The notes: a model not told the origin generated them from the letters alone. A stretch of 64,000 nucleotides of DNA from Saccharicrinis aurantiacus (GCF_001660705.2 NZ_LYBV02000020.1:169125-233124); one strand, 5' to 3'; positions 29,454 through 39,370 are shown, counted from the stretch's first letter. Program-made: numbers and translations.

Positions 29454-30296
29454 ATGGATACAGTTTTAGGAATAGATATAGGAGGAACCTCTATTACTTG
29501 TGGATTGGTAAAAGGCAAAGAGTTAATATCGGTTCTTAGTAAACCTACCTTGGCTGATAAAAGTGCAGAAGAGGTGTTCGAAAATTTAGCTTCGTGCATC
29601 GATGCCTTAATCAATAATCAGGTAAAAGCAATAGGCTTAGGCGTTCCCGGTTTATTGAATCAAGAAGAAGGATGTATTTTAAATATTTCCAATATTCCTG
29701 CTTGGAAAGATTTCCCACTAAGGAATAAGCTACAAGAAAAATATAATATCCCTGTTTTTTTAGATAACGATGCCAACTGTTTTGCATTAGGAACCAAGCA
29801 TTTTGGAAAGGGTTATAATTATAAAAACTTTGCTGGAATTGTGTTGGGTACCGGAGTTGGTGGTGGTTTAATTATTGATGATAAAATACATAGTGGTTTA
29901 TTCTGTAGTGCCGGAGAAATAGGATGTATGCCATATAAAGATGGAACATTCGAGACCTATTGTGCTAGTACATTTTTCCCGAATAACTATAAATTATCAG
30001 GTAAGGAAATGGCCGATAAAGCCAATGCTGGTGATGTAGATGCAATAGCGGCTTTTCATGCTTTTGGTTACCATTTGGGTAAATTGGCTACAAATATCAT
30101 TTTTACCTTGTCGCCAGAGGCAATTATTCTAGGTGGTTCAATCAGTCAATCTTTCCACTTGTTTAAAAGCGGATTAGATGCAGCCATGGAAGAATTTCCA
30201 TTTAAGAGTATTTCATCTAATATTGATATTATTCCCGATCACTTCGATAATATTGCCGTATTAGGGGCTGCCGGATTATACTATAACTCACTTTAA
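29454..30296 (+). CDS. ROK family sugar kinase
   Basis: A 280-aa ASKHA-fold kinase. It has the phosphate-1 motif LGIDIGGTSITCGLV (residues 5-19), LDNDANCFALG with the catalytic Asp, and GIVLGTGVGGGLIID. The usual ROK zinc cluster CxCGxxGCxE is absent (this stretch reads EIGCMPYKDGTFETYC). It phosphorylates a hexose or N-acetylhexosamine at O6, fitting a role in activating GlcNAc or mannose released by the locus (inference). It is 9 bp upstream of the GH20 gene, likely one transcript. Confidence 0.9.
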   Translation: MDTVLGIDIGGTSITCGLVKGKELISVLSKPTLADKSAEEVFENLASCIDALINNQVKAIGLGVPGLLNQEEGCILNISNIPAWKDFPLRNKLQEKYNIPVFLDNDANCFALGTKHFGKGYNYKNFAGIVLGTGVGGGLIIDDKIHSGLFCSAGEIGCMPYKDGTFETYCASTFFPNNYKLSGKEMADKANAGDVDAIAAFHAFGYHLGKLATNIIFTLSPEAIILGGSISQSFHLFKSGLDAAMEEFPFKSISSNIDIIPDHFDNIAVLGAAGLYYNSL

Positions 30297-30305
30297 AATT
30301 AAGAT

Positions 30306-32570
30306 ATGACATACTTCCGTTTTTCTGTTTGGATGCCATTAATTGTGGCTCTTATTTTTATGAGTTCATGCTCGCAATCACAGAAAGTTCAAGCAGATGA
30401 ATTAGCCTTAGTACCTCTTCCTAATCATATTAAAATTACAAATGGTTCGTTTCAGCATCAAAGTATAAAACTCATAATTGAGGATAATACACTTTCTGAA
30501 GCATCTCAAAAACATTACATTGCCGGTATTGAGCGTTATTTTACGCTTAATGATAAAGCAAATGCACAGTTGGTACTTCAATTAAAATCTAAGCTTCAGC
30601 CCGAAGCGTATGAATTAGATATCAACAAAAACAATATTGTAATTGCAGCTTCTACTAATGAGGGTTTTATATATGGCCTTGTTAGTTTATTTCAGTTGGC
30701 AGACCAATATTCTTCTCAAAACGCAGGTTTACCATGTTTATTAATTAAGGATGCACCACAATATTCGTGGCGTGGGATGCACTTAGATGTGTGTCGCCAT
30801 TTTTTCGATGTTGACTTCATTAAGAAGATGCTTAACGGAATGGCCTTAAATAAACTAAATACTTTTCACTGGCATTTAACCGATGATCAAGGTTGGCGTA
30901 TTGAGATTAAAAAATATCCTGAGTTAACAGAAAAAGGCGCTTGGCGCGAGGAAACAGTAATAGGCCACATGGCTGAACATCCACTACGGTTTGATGGAGA
31001 AAAGCACGGTGGGTTTTATACTCAGGAACAAATTAAGGAAGTAATAGCATATGCAAGTGCCCTTGGTATTACTGTGGTTCCAGAAATTGAAATGCCAGGA
31101 CATGCGGTTGCAGCTGCACGTGCTTTTCCTGAGTTGACTTGTACAGGCAAGCCTCTACCGTTTAATGAGTGGGGCGTAAGCGACGATGTTTTTTGCGCAG
31201 GTAACGAAAATACTTTTCACTTTTTACAAGATGTATTGGATGAAGTGATAGAATTGTTTCCATCGGAATACATACATGTGGGTGGCGATGAGTGCCCTAA
31301 AACAAAATGGGAAGAATGTAAAAAGTGCCAAGCTCGTATGAAGGCCGAAGGATTAAATGATGAAATGGAATTGCAAAGTTATTTCATCAAACGTATGGAG
31401 AAATACATCAGCTCAAAAGGCAAAAAACTCATTGGATGGGACGAGATTCTTGAAGGTGGTTTGGCCGAAGGCGCTACGGTTATGTCGTGGCAAGGCGTTT
31501 CGGGAGGTATCGAAGCTGCTACACATGGACACGATGTAATTATATCGCCAAACGATGATGTTTACCTTAATTTTTATCAGAGCCCATATAACGAACCAAC
31601 TGCTATTGCAGGTTTAATTACCATGGAATCTTTATACCATTGGTCGCCAATGCCCGAGGGTTTAGATGCCAAGTATCAGCACCATGTTTTGGGTGCACAG
31701 GGTAATGTATGGACTGAGTATATGAAAACTGAGGCTGATGTAGAATATATGGCTTATCCACGCTTAGTGGCCATTGCAGAAATTTTATGGACCGAGGATT
31801 CTTTACAGAATTTTCAGGACTTTACGCGTAGAATGAATCATCAGTATAAGCGATTGGATGATTTGGGTATGCGTTATAGAGTGCCATATCCAGAAGGAGC
31901 TTTACCCGTTGAAGCATTAAGCACTGAAAATAATACGCTAGAATTAACTGTTCCGATAAATGATGCTTCTATCTACTATACTTTAGATGGCACTTGCCCC
32001 AAAGAAAATGGATTGCTTTATCAGGATGCAATTGTTTTTACAGACCAGCTTACTACTTTAAAATGTATAAGCAAAACAAAAAATGGTAGATGGAGTGCTG
32101 TTCACACATCTAAGGTTTATGTAAATGATCTTCTTATAAAATCAAGCATTGATGCTAAAGAAGGAGCACGCTATAAAATTAAAGCAGGAGAGTTTACTGC
32201 TGCAAATGTTAGCTTCTCGGCTGTTGATAAATCAGGACTTATGCAAGGCATAGGTATTGCATATGGTGCTCCCGATAAGATCTTCGCACAAGAAGTATCG
32301 GGTTTTATTCAAGTTCCCGTTTCTGGTATTTATACTTTTAAGCTTACGTCTGCAGATGGAAGTATTTTAAGTATTCATGATAGAGAAATTATCAATAATG
32401 ATGGTTTTACCTATGCGCGAAGCCGAGAAGGAAGAATTCAACTTGAAAAAGGGTTGCATCCGTTTGTTATAAAGTACTTCCAAGCCAAGTACGATAAAGT
32501 TCTTACCTTATCAGCTATTGCTCCTGACGGAACAATTATCAACTTCGATGGTGAGAATGTTTATCATTAA
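30306..32570 (+). CDS. GH20 beta-N-acetylhexosaminidase with C-terminal PA14-like domain
   Basis: A 754-aa lipoprotein (lipobox MSSC, C22). The GH20b domain (about 35-150) precedes the TIM barrel: YSWRGMHLDVCRHFF, HWHLTDDQGWRIE and HVGGDECPK with the catalytic D328-E329 pair. Substrate-assisted catalysis through the 2-acetamido group is known for the family. Around 555-610 is a chitobiase C-terminal-like domain (SIYYTLDGTCPKENG), and the last 130 residues look like a PA14 domain (VSGIYTFKLTSADGSILSI). It removes terminal GlcNAc or GalNAc from glycan arms. Confidence 0.95.
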   Translation: MTYFRFSVWMPLIVALIFMSSCSQSQKVQADELALVPLPNHIKITNGSFQHQSIKLIIEDNTLSEASQKHYIAGIERYFTLNDKANAQLVLQLKSKLQPEAYELDINKNNIVIAASTNEGFIYGLVSLFQLADQYSSQNAGLPCLLIKDAPQYSWRGMHLDVCRHFFDVDFIKKMLNGMALNKLNTFHWHLTDDQGWRIEIKKYPELTEKGAWREETVIGHMAEHPLRFDGEKHGGFYTQEQIKEVIAYASALGITVVPEIEMPGHAVAAARAFPELTCTGKPLPFNEWGVSDDVFCAGNENTFHFLQDVLDEVIELFPSEYIHVGGDECPKTKWEECKKCQARMKAEGLNDEMELQSYFIKRMEKYISSKGKKLIGWDEILEGGLAEGATVMSWQGVSGGIEAATHGHDVIISPNDDVYLNFYQSPYNEPTAIAGLITMESLYHWSPMPEGLDAKYQHHVLGAQGNVWTEYMKTEADVEYMAYPRLVAIAEILWTEDSLQNFQDFTRRMNHQYKRLDDLGMRYRVPYPEGALPVEALSTENNTLELTVPINDASIYYTLDGTCPKENGLLYQDAIVFTDQLTTLKCISKTKNGRWSAVHTSKVYVNDLLIKSSIDAKEGARYKIKAGEFTAANVSFSAVDKSGLMQGIGIAYGAPDKIFAQEVSGFIQVPVSGIYTFKLTSADGSILSIHDREIINNDGFTYARSREGRIQLEKGLHPFVIKYFQAKYDKVLTLSAIAPDGTIINFDGENVYH

Positions 32571-32582
32571 AAAAGGATCGTA

Positions 32583-32636
32583 AAAAAGATTAGCTTATCA
32601 TAGAGTTCTATAATTCTATTTTAATCTAATCTTTTT
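32583..32636 (+). terminator. Possible terminator after the GH20 gene
   Basis: AAAAAGATTAG (32583-32593) pairs perfectly with CTAATCTTTTT (32626-32636). The 32-nt loop is long and there is little T run beyond the stem, so strength is uncertain. Confidence 0.5.
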
Positions 32637-32650
32637 ACAAATGCGATGTT

Positions 32651-33733
32651 ATGAAACGATTACTAGCTTTAGATGCTTTAAGAGGATTTACCGTTGCAGG
32701 TATGATATTGGTGAATGTTCCGGGTAGTTGGTCGCATATATATGCCCCATTGCTACATGCTAAGTGGAACGGTTTAACGCTTGCTGATTTAGTTTTTCCA
32801 TTCTTTATTTTTATAATTGGCGTTTCTATTGTGCTTGCCTTTTCAAAAATATTAGAGAAAGGCACCAGTAAGAAATTAATGGTTACTAAGGTTATAAAAC
32901 GGAGTATTACCATATTTGTCTTAGGCTTAATCCTAAATTTAATATCATATCGCTTTCAAGAGTTTCGTATTCCAGGGGTTTTACAGCGAATAGCCATCGT
33001 ATATCTTACTGTTTCCTTATTGTATATATGCTGTAAAGTGCAGTTAATTTATATAATCGGAAGCATACTTTTAATTGGCTATTGGTTATTGATGGTTTTT
33101 GTGCCAATCCTGGGAGAACCCATAGCTTCTTTAGAACCTGTTACCAATTGGAGCAATTATATTGATAGTTTGGTAATTCCATTTAAAATGTATGGTGGTA
33201 CATGGGATCCTGAGGGTTTGCTGAGTACATTACCAAGTATTGCATCTGCTATAGCAGGAGTATTTGTAGCTGAAATTATCCGTAAAAATAAGCTAACAAT
33301 ACAAGGTGTAAGATTAATGCTATTAAGTGGTTTGGCTTTTGCAACTATAGGGGGTGTTTGGTCATTTAGTTTTCCGGTTAATAAAAACTTGTGGAGTAGT
33401 TCATATGTGATGCTTACGGCAGGTACGGCAACACTTATATTGGCATTATTCATTTATCTGATTGATATGAGACAGAAACAGAAGTGGGTGCAAGTAGGCC
33501 TGCATTTTGGATCCAATGCTATTTCGGCCTATGTGTTACATTATTTGCTAATAATTCCACTGTCGTGGATTTCAATAAGCGGCAAATCTATTCAAGAGTG
33601 GTTTATGTATGCTATACCCAATATGGGATGTCCGCATAAATTAGCATCGTTTCTATGGGCTATATCTTTTATAGTTATTTGCTATTTGCCAATACGACTG
33701 ATGTATCAACGTAAGGTTTTTATTAAAATTTAA
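32651..33733 (+). CDS. NagX-like membrane acyltransferase (DUF5009 / HGSNAT-like)
   Basis: A 360-aa integral membrane protein with about ten hydrophobic segments. It begins RLLALDALRGFTVAGMILVN, the signature of the COG4299 family related to human heparan-alpha-glucosaminide N-acetyltransferase, followed by LTLADLVFPFFIFIIGVSI. A conserved His lies in SAYVLHYLLIIPL. Homologues recur in bacterial GlcNAc and chitin loci as NagX, proposed to act on or transport amino sugars. Its place between the hexosaminidase and epimerase genes agrees with such a role; the reaction is not established. Confidence 0.88.
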   Translation: MKRLLALDALRGFTVAGMILVNVPGSWSHIYAPLLHAKWNGLTLADLVFPFFIFIIGVSIVLAFSKILEKGTSKKLMVTKVIKRSITIFVLGLILNLISYRFQEFRIPGVLQRIAIVYLTVSLLYICCKVQLIYIIGSILLIGYWLLMVFVPILGEPIASLEPVTNWSNYIDSLVIPFKMYGGTWDPEGLLSTLPSIASAIAGVFVAEIIRKNKLTIQGVRLMLLSGLAFATIGGVWSFSFPVNKNLWSSSYVMLTAGTATLILALFIYLIDMRQKQKWVQVGLHFGSNAISAYVLHYLLIIPLSWISISGKSIQEWFMYAIPNMGCPHKLASFLWAISFIVICYLPIRLMYQRKVFIKI

Positions 33734-33824
33734 TAGCAATCGCTTTATTAAAAAAGATCCATTCATGTATTATATTTCTTCATTATAATATCTTTGAAAC
33801 TCATTATTATCTAACACCTGTTCT

Positions 33825-34928
33825 ATGAGTTTTAAAAATATAGCATTAAGTCTATTGGCAAGCTTGTTACTTTTGGCTTGCAGTAATAAAAATAATAGTA
33901 TATCCGAAAAACATTGGGGAGTTCATAATGGTAAAGCCGTTAAATTATATACGCTTACCAGTAAAACTGGGATGCAAGTAAAGATTACCAATTATGGTGC
34001 GATTGTTACCTCTATTATGGTGCCCGATAAAAATGGAAAACGAGGTGATGTAGTGCTAGGGTTCGATAATTTAGAACAATACATAGGTCCCAACCCATGT
34101 TTTGGTGCCACTATCGGAAGGGTTGCCAACAGAATAAAGGGTGCTAGTTTTACGATTGATAGTATCCGATATGATTTAACAAAAACAGAAGGCGATAATA
34201 TATCACACGGAGCTCAAGAATTTAACAAAGCTGTTTGGGATGCTGAGGTAATTAAGGATGATAAGGGTGTAGGTTTAAGCATGCATTATTTCTCTCCAGA
34301 TGGGAGTCATGGATTTCCGGGGAATGTTGATAGTTATGTAAGCTATATATTAGCAGATAGTGCTTTGGTGATCAAGTTTGAGGCCATTACCGATAAAGCA
34401 ACCCATATCAATATGACCAATCATTCGTATTTCAATTTGGCGGGTACTGATAAAAAGATCTACGACCATCAAGTACAAATTAATGCGAAAGAGTATACTG
34501 CTATTGATGACGAGATTGTGCCCACAGGAGAAATAAAATCGCTAAAGGGAACTGATTGGGATTTAAGCACAATGAAACCACTTGCTGAAAATATTCACAA
34601 GCTGAATTATAGAGGCTATCACTATAATTATGTACTGAATAAGGAGCCTCATCTATTGGCTAAGGTTATGGAGGTACAAGAGCCAGTAAGCGGACGAACC
34701 ATGCAAGTATACACAACACAGCCAGGTATCCAGTTTTATACAGGCAATGCCATATCTGAAAGCATTATTGGTAAATATGGGCACAAATATGGCATGCATT
34801 CAGCATTCTGTGTTGAAACGCAACATTTCCCGAATACACCAAATTGCTCTAATTTCCCTTCAACTTTAATTACTCCAGAAATGACTTATGATGAAACGGT
34901 GATCTATAAGTTCGGAATAATGGATTGA
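33825..34928 (+). CDS. galM: Aldose 1-epimerase (mutarotase), lipoprotein
   Basis: A 367-aa galactose-mutarotase-family protein that interconverts alpha and beta anomers of released sugars. Type II signal peptide (LLACS), then the family motifs ITNYGAIVTSIMVPDKNG, GATIGRVANRIKGA, NMTNHSYFNLAG (catalytic His) and GIQFYTGNA, ending CVETQHFPNTPNC with the catalytic Glu. The lipoprotein signal points to the periplasm, where it could prepare sugars for import. It is the last gene of the rightward glycan block and faces the PNP gene across a bidirectional terminator. Confidence 0.95.
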   Translation: MSFKNIALSLLASLLLLACSNKNNSISEKHWGVHNGKAVKLYTLTSKTGMQVKITNYGAIVTSIMVPDKNGKRGDVVLGFDNLEQYIGPNPCFGATIGRVANRIKGASFTIDSIRYDLTKTEGDNISHGAQEFNKAVWDAEVIKDDKGVGLSMHYFSPDGSHGFPGNVDSYVSYILADSALVIKFEAITDKATHINMTNHSYFNLAGTDKKIYDHQVQINAKEYTAIDDEIVPTGEIKSLKGTDWDLSTMKPLAENIHKLNYRGYHYNYVLNKEPHLLAKVMEVQEPVSGRTMQVYTTQPGIQFYTGNAISESIIGKYGHKYGMHSAFCVETQHFPNTPNCSNFPSTLITPEMTYDETVIYKFGIMD

Positions 34929-34985
34929 GATTAATTACCGATGATCATGCTTATTTATGGGGAGCTATGAATTATAGATAAAATA

Positions 34986-35018
34986 AAACCCGCTACAAAA
35001 ATAAATTGTAGCGGGTTT
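34986..35018. terminator. Bidirectional terminator between galM and the PNP gene
   Basis: A 13-bp perfect stem AAACCCGCTACAA (34986-34998) with TTGTAGCGGGTTT (35006-35018) and a 7-nt loop, lying between convergent genes with T-rich sequence outward on both strands. Confidence 0.9.
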
Positions 35019-35040
35019 GTATTTTGTAAGATAATAATCT

Positions 35041-35853
35041 TTACATCTGAGCTACTAACTCTTTCATCACCAAAGTCATTTTTGGTTGAGCTGCAGCAGC
35101 AACTTCTTGCACTTCTTCGTGTGATATTTCAACTATTTCTCCAGGAACACCTGAGTCAGTAATTATTGAAACTCCAAAACAAGTCATTCCCATGTGTTTG
35201 GCAACAATAACCTCCGGAACAGTACTCATTCCAACAGCATCAGCACCTAAAATGCGGAACATTCTATATTCAGCAGGAGTTTCAAAAGTAGGGCCCGAAG
35301 TACCTACGTAAACACCTTCTTTAAGGTCTATATTATTTGCTTTACCAATTTCAAAAGCCTTTTGAATTAAAGCTTTGTCATAGGGCTGACTCATATCTGG
35401 GAAACGAGGTCCTAGTTCATCAATATTTTTACCAATTAAAGGATTGGTAGGGAACATATTGATATGGTCGTTAATTATCATTACATCGCCCACCACAAAA
35501 TCAGGATTTAAACCACCACTTGCATTACTTACCATTAGTGTTTCAATGCCCATCAATTTCATTACACGTACGGGAAAGGTAACTTGATCCATTCCATAGC
35601 CCTCGTAAAAATGGAAACGCCCTTGCATTGCCATTATTTCTTTTCCTCCAAGCATTCCGAATATTAATCTTCCGTGGTGTCCTTCTACTGTTGATACAGG
35701 GAAATTAGGGATATCGGTGTAATCGATAGTGCATTTAATATCAATTTCATCTACCAATCCACCTAAACCAGTTCCTAAAATAATACCAATTGAGGTATTG
35801 GTCTTAGAGGTTTCTTTAATGTACTTAACTGATTCTTTTATTTGATCTAACAT
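35041..35853 (-). CDS. Purine-nucleoside phosphorylase
   Basis: A 270-aa trimeric-type PNP, cleaving purine nucleosides with phosphate to base and ribose-1-P. Motifs: IILGTGLGGLVDEI, VEGHHGRLIFG, MQGRFHFYEGY, VSNASGGLNPDF, SGPTFETPAEYR and GMSTVPEVIVAKH, plus the late SIITDSG. Its start lies inside the 3' end of lpxK (29-bp overlap), so the two are translationally linked. Housekeeping salvage gene unrelated to the glycan block. Confidence 0.95.
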   Translation of the reverse strand: MLDQIKESVKYIKETSKTNTSIGIILGTGLGGLVDEIDIKCTIDYTDIPNFPVSTVEGHHGRLIFGMLGGKEIMAMQGRFHFYEGYGMDQVTFPVRVMKLMGIETLMVSNASGGLNPDFVVGDVMIINDHINMFPTNPLIGKNIDELGPRFPDMSQPYDKALIQKAFEIGKANNIDLKEGVYVGTSGPTFETPAEYRMFRILGADAVGMSTVPEVIVAKHMGMTCFGVSIITDSGVPGEIVEISHEEVQEVAAAAQPKMTLVMKELVAQM

Positions 35854-36901
35854 AATTTAATATTTTATCTTTCAGATCTGATTCTTTATTGTTAATAATT
35901 TGTATTTCTATTGGTAAGCTATACATATTTTGAGCCAATTTTGAATTATTTGGTAAAAGTTCACCAAATCGAACAGCGTCTTTCTCGGTTGTTACAATAA
36001 TGGCATTATCGCCCAAGGTATTTAATTGTTGCTCAATATTGTTAATATCTTTAGCCGAAAAGTTATGATGATCGCCAAACTGCATCAATTTAGTTTCTTT
36101 TGCAAGTTGTGATACGTAATCAAACATTAGTTTTGGCTGTGCAATACCCGATACTAACAATACACTTTTATCTGTAATATTTATTGATTGTTTCTTATCC
36201 GCAAAAATGGGATAAATATTTTTGTAACCAACGCAAGTGAAAAATATGCTTTGATTTGGGTTTAATGAGAGTTTGCGCTTATAATACTCTTGCTCAGCTA
36301 TACTGATGTCTTGCGGGCACTTACTAACTATAATAATATTTGCTCGTTTTTTTCCTACGGGTAATTCGCGTAGCTCGCCAACAGGCATTAAATGGTCTTT
36401 CCAAAAAGGACGATTGTAGTCCATTACCAAAATGCTAAAACCGGGCTTTACGTAACGATGTTGAAAAGCATCGTCCATTAGCAATACATCGCACTTGGTT
36501 TCTAATTTCATTATAGCATCTACTCCTATAACGCGTTGCTCAGCAACCACTACCTGAACTTCAGGAAACTTGTTGTGCATTTGCATGGGCTCGTCGCCAA
36601 TATCAGACGCGGTTGAAGAAGAATCCGCAATGACCAATCCTTTAGTTTTTCGTTTATATCCGCGGCTCAGAACAGATACGTTATAGGCATCTTTTAATAA
36701 TTGTATAATCCATTCGGTATGCGGCGTTTTGCCAGTTCCGCCAACGGTAATGTTACCCACAGAAATAATTGGTAAATCGTATTCTTTGCATCGAAAATTA
36801 CCGATGCTAAAATCAAATAGCAAGTTGCGAATAGATGAAACTAAACCATACAATACGGCAAAGGGTAATAGCAAATAACGCAGATGTTGAATAAACTTCA
36901 C
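35825..36901 (-). CDS. lpxK: Tetraacyldisaccharide 4'-kinase LpxK
   Basis: A 358-aa membrane-associated kinase that adds the 4'-phosphate to the lipid A precursor. The N-terminal hydrophobic helix (LLLPFAVLYGLVSSIRN) anchors it. The Walker A motif is GNITVGGTGKTP, followed by SRGYKRKTKG, the GDEPMQM loop, and LLMDDAFQHRYV. GDHHNFSAKDI and VTTEKDAVRF in the C-terminal half are also typical. Full length. Its presence shows a lipid A-containing outer membrane. Confidence 0.96.
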   Translation of the reverse strand: MKFIQHLRYLLLPFAVLYGLVSSIRNLLFDFSIGNFRCKEYDLPIISVGNITVGGTGKTPHTEWIIQLLKDAYNVSVLSRGYKRKTKGLVIADSSSTASDIGDEPMQMHNKFPEVQVVVAEQRVIGVDAIMKLETKCDVLLMDDAFQHRYVKPGFSILVMDYNRPFWKDHLMPVGELRELPVGKKRANIIIVSKCPQDISIAEQEYYKRKLSLNPNQSIFFTCVGYKNIYPIFADKKQSINITDKSVLLVSGIAQPKLMFDYVSQLAKETKLMQFGDHHNFSAKDINNIEQQLNTLGDNAIIVTTEKDAVRFGELLPNNSKLAQNMYSLPIEIQIINNKESDLKDKILNYVRSNKRIS

Positions 36902-36922
36902 TATGGTTTTCTAATTAATAAG

Positions 36923-36963
36923 AAAGTCACAAAAGTACCTATTTGCAGGTGTTTTGTGACTTT
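36923..36963 (-). terminator. Hairpin between sppA and lpxK
   Basis: AAAGTCACAAAA (36923-36934) pairs with TTTTGTGACTTT (36952-36963), and an inner ACCT/AGGT extends the stem. It lies just downstream of sppA on the transcribed strand. No separate T run follows, so it may be an attenuator or processing stem. Confidence 0.6.
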
Positions 36964-36981
36964 TCAAATATTACTTTATAG

Positions 36982-38751
36982 TTATCTTATTTCGATAGAG
37001 TAGGGCAGACGAGCTTGAATTGGCTGAATTTCTTTAATTTGATTCATTAATTTAATCTCTTCGTAATTAACACCCAAAAAGGTTTGTGCTGCAAATGCTT
37101 TTGCCTGTGCACCCATACCACTAAATATTTCTTCGAAAGGTGATTTTTGCTCAGGTAATTCCTTAATTCTATACTTCTCTAAACCGGCTTTTTCTTTGGC
37201 AATTTCAATAGCAGTATCAATACCCCCAAGTACGTCGACTAGGTTAATATGTGTGGCATTTTCACCACTCCAAACACGTCCTTGACCAATTTCATCAATA
37301 GCTTCACTACTTGTGCTTCTTCCTTCAGCACATCGGCCAATAAATACCTTGTAGAATTTTTCAACTGAAGTTTGCATCATGGCTTTCTCATCCTTTCGCA
37401 TAGCACGGTTAATCATTGGGAAATCGGCATACGTATTAGTTTTTACACCATCAAAAGTCATCCCAAGTTTATTGGTTAACAATTTCTCAGCATTTGGTAT
37501 CATCCCAAAAACACCAATTGATCCGGTTAAAGTAACCGGACTAGCAACAATTGTATCGGCACAACATGCAATATAATAACCGCCCGAAGCTGCATAATCT
37601 CCCATGGAAACGATAACAGGTTTTTCTTGCTGGCATAATTTTACTTCGCGCCAAATTACGTCAGATCCCATTCCTGATCCTCCTGGAGAATTGATGCGAA
37701 AAACAACGGCTTTAATACTTGAATCTCTTCGAGCTTTACGAATTGTTTTACTTAGTTTTTCAGAATTAATGCCATCATCAGAACCATCGTCAATACCACC
37801 TTCAGCATAAATTACAGCAATTTTATCTTTTGTAAAGCCTTTACTTTTCTTCTTCACTTTTGCCGATTTATAATCAGATAAGGATACTGAAGCTAGATCG
37901 TCGTTTAATTCTGTATCAGTTATTTTTTTTAATTCATCAAGTAATTGATCTTTATACCAAAGTCCATCCACCAATTTATTATCCAAAAGAATTTGGTTGT
38001 CGTTGAACATAGATGAGTTATCGGCTAAACGATTTAGTGTTTCAATAGAAATACCTCTGGATTCAGAAATCTGCTCTTTCATATAATCCCAAATAGAACC
38101 GATGTAAACGCTTGTTTGCTTTTTAGACTCCTTACTCATATGATCTAACATAAAGGGTTCTACAGCAGATTTAAATTTACCATGTTTAAATATTTGCATC
38201 TCAACACCTAACTTTTCTAGAGATCCTTTAAAGAAAGTGCGTTGTGAGCTTAATCCTTTATATTCTAACATTCCTTGTGGGGGCATATATACTTTATCGG
38301 CAACAGAAGAAAGATAATAGCCTGTTTGTGTATAAATTGGAGCAAAAGCGTATATAAATTTACCCGAATCTTTTACCGTTTTAAGAGCATTTCTGATTTC
38401 ATCAATAGTTGCAATACCAGCCTGTGGAGTGCCACTTTCTATTACAATTCCTTTAATTCTATCATCGGTTGCAGCCTTCTTTAGGCTTTTTAAAATCTGA
38501 TTTAATCCCAGTTGCGCTTCTCCGAAAGGAGATTCTCCAATTAATTGAGTAAATGGATCCTCGTTGACACGTTCTTTAATAACGGAGTTTAAATCAACTA
38601 CCAAAATAGAATTATCCTCAACAGTTACCTCGCTATCACTACTGAGTGACGCAACAGTTAATATACCTAAGAAAAAGAAAAGAACTATAAACAAGGCTGT
38701 TACAATAGCTCCAATAGTGGTGAATAATAATCTTCTAAGAAATTTTAGCAT
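36982..38751 (-). CDS. sppA: Signal peptide peptidase SppA, long (67K) type
   Basis: A 589-aa membrane serine protease that degrades leftover signal peptides. An N-terminal transmembrane helix (LLFTTIGAIVTALFIVLFFFLGIL) is followed by two tandem SppA domains. The nucleophile Ser lies in GDYAASGGYYIACCAD in the C-terminal domain, with RINSPGGSGMGSD before it; the N-terminal domain supplies the Lys base in this family (LEKLGVEMQIFKHGKFKSA). LTGSIGVFGMIPN completes the site. Normal length. Divergent from folK. Confidence 0.95.
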   Translation of the reverse strand: MLKFLRRLLFTTIGAIVTALFIVLFFFLGILTVASLSSDSEVTVEDNSILVVDLNSVIKERVNEDPFTQLIGESPFGEAQLGLNQILKSLKKAATDDRIKGIVIESGTPQAGIATIDEIRNALKTVKDSGKFIYAFAPIYTQTGYYLSSVADKVYMPPQGMLEYKGLSSQRTFFKGSLEKLGVEMQIFKHGKFKSAVEPFMLDHMSKESKKQTSVYIGSIWDYMKEQISESRGISIETLNRLADNSSMFNDNQILLDNKLVDGLWYKDQLLDELKKITDTELNDDLASVSLSDYKSAKVKKKSKGFTKDKIAVIYAEGGIDDGSDDGINSEKLSKTIRKARRDSSIKAVVFRINSPGGSGMGSDVIWREVKLCQQEKPVIVSMGDYAASGGYYIACCADTIVASPVTLTGSIGVFGMIPNAEKLLTNKLGMTFDGVKTNTYADFPMINRAMRKDEKAMMQTSVEKFYKVFIGRCAEGRSTSSEAIDEIGQGRVWSGENATHINLVDVLGGIDTAIEIAKEKAGLEKYRIKELPEQKSPFEEIFSGMGAQAKAFAAQTFLGVNYEEIKLMNQIKEIQPIQARLPYSIEIR

Positions 38752-38879
38752 AATAAGTTAAGTTATTAATTATCTAACTACTCTTAATAAAAGCATTTAA
38801 GAGTGTATTGATTTAAGAAAAACATAAATTTGTACCGAAAGATACTTAATTATTCTGATTATTGATTTAACAAAACTTT

Positions 38880-39368
38880 ATGCATAGAGTCATTCTCCTA
38901 TTGGGCGGTAATTTAGGCGATATAAAAACTACACTTAAACATGCCAGAGATTTATTATCTAATGAAATTGGTGATGTTATTAAACAATCGAAACTATACG
39001 AAAGTGAACCATGGGGATTTGAACACGCGCAAAATTTCTTAAATCAAGTAATTGAAATAGAAACGGCATTTTCAGCTAGAGAATTATTAGATGCTACTCA
39101 AAATATTGAGAGAGAGTTAGGCCGAAAGCAAAAAACAAGCACGCATTACGAAGGGAGGTTAATAGATATTGATATTCTTTTTTTTGATGATATAATTGTT
39201 GATGAGTCGGATTTAATAATTCCTCATCCTCATTTACACGAACGTTTGTTTACATTACTCCCGTTAAATGAATTGTGGTCAGATTTTAATCATCCGTTAT
39301 TAAAAAAGAGTATTTCAGAATTAAGCGATGAGTGTGAGGATAAATGTTGGGCAAGAAAACTAAAATAA
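38880..39368 (+). CDS. folK: 2-amino-4-hydroxy-6-hydroxymethyldihydropteridine diphosphokinase
   Basis: A 162-aa cytoplasmic folate-pathway kinase that transfers pyrophosphate from ATP to hydroxymethyl-dihydropterin. Signature residues are LLLGGNLGDIKTTL, LYESEPWGFEHAQNFLNQV, and RLIDIDILFFDD followed by IIPHPHLHERLFTLLPL. It stands alone on the plus strand between sppA (divergent) and upp (convergent). A TAAATTTG at 38825-38832 could be its -7 element, but no -33 box lies at the right distance. Confidence 0.95.
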   Translation: MHRVILLLGGNLGDIKTTLKHARDLLSNEIGDVIKQSKLYESEPWGFEHAQNFLNQVIEIETAFSARELLDATQNIERELGRKQKTSTHYEGRLIDIDILFFDDIIVDESDLIIPHPHLHERLFTLLPLNELWSDFNHPLLKKSISELSDECEDKCWARKLK

Positions 39369-39370
39369 AA

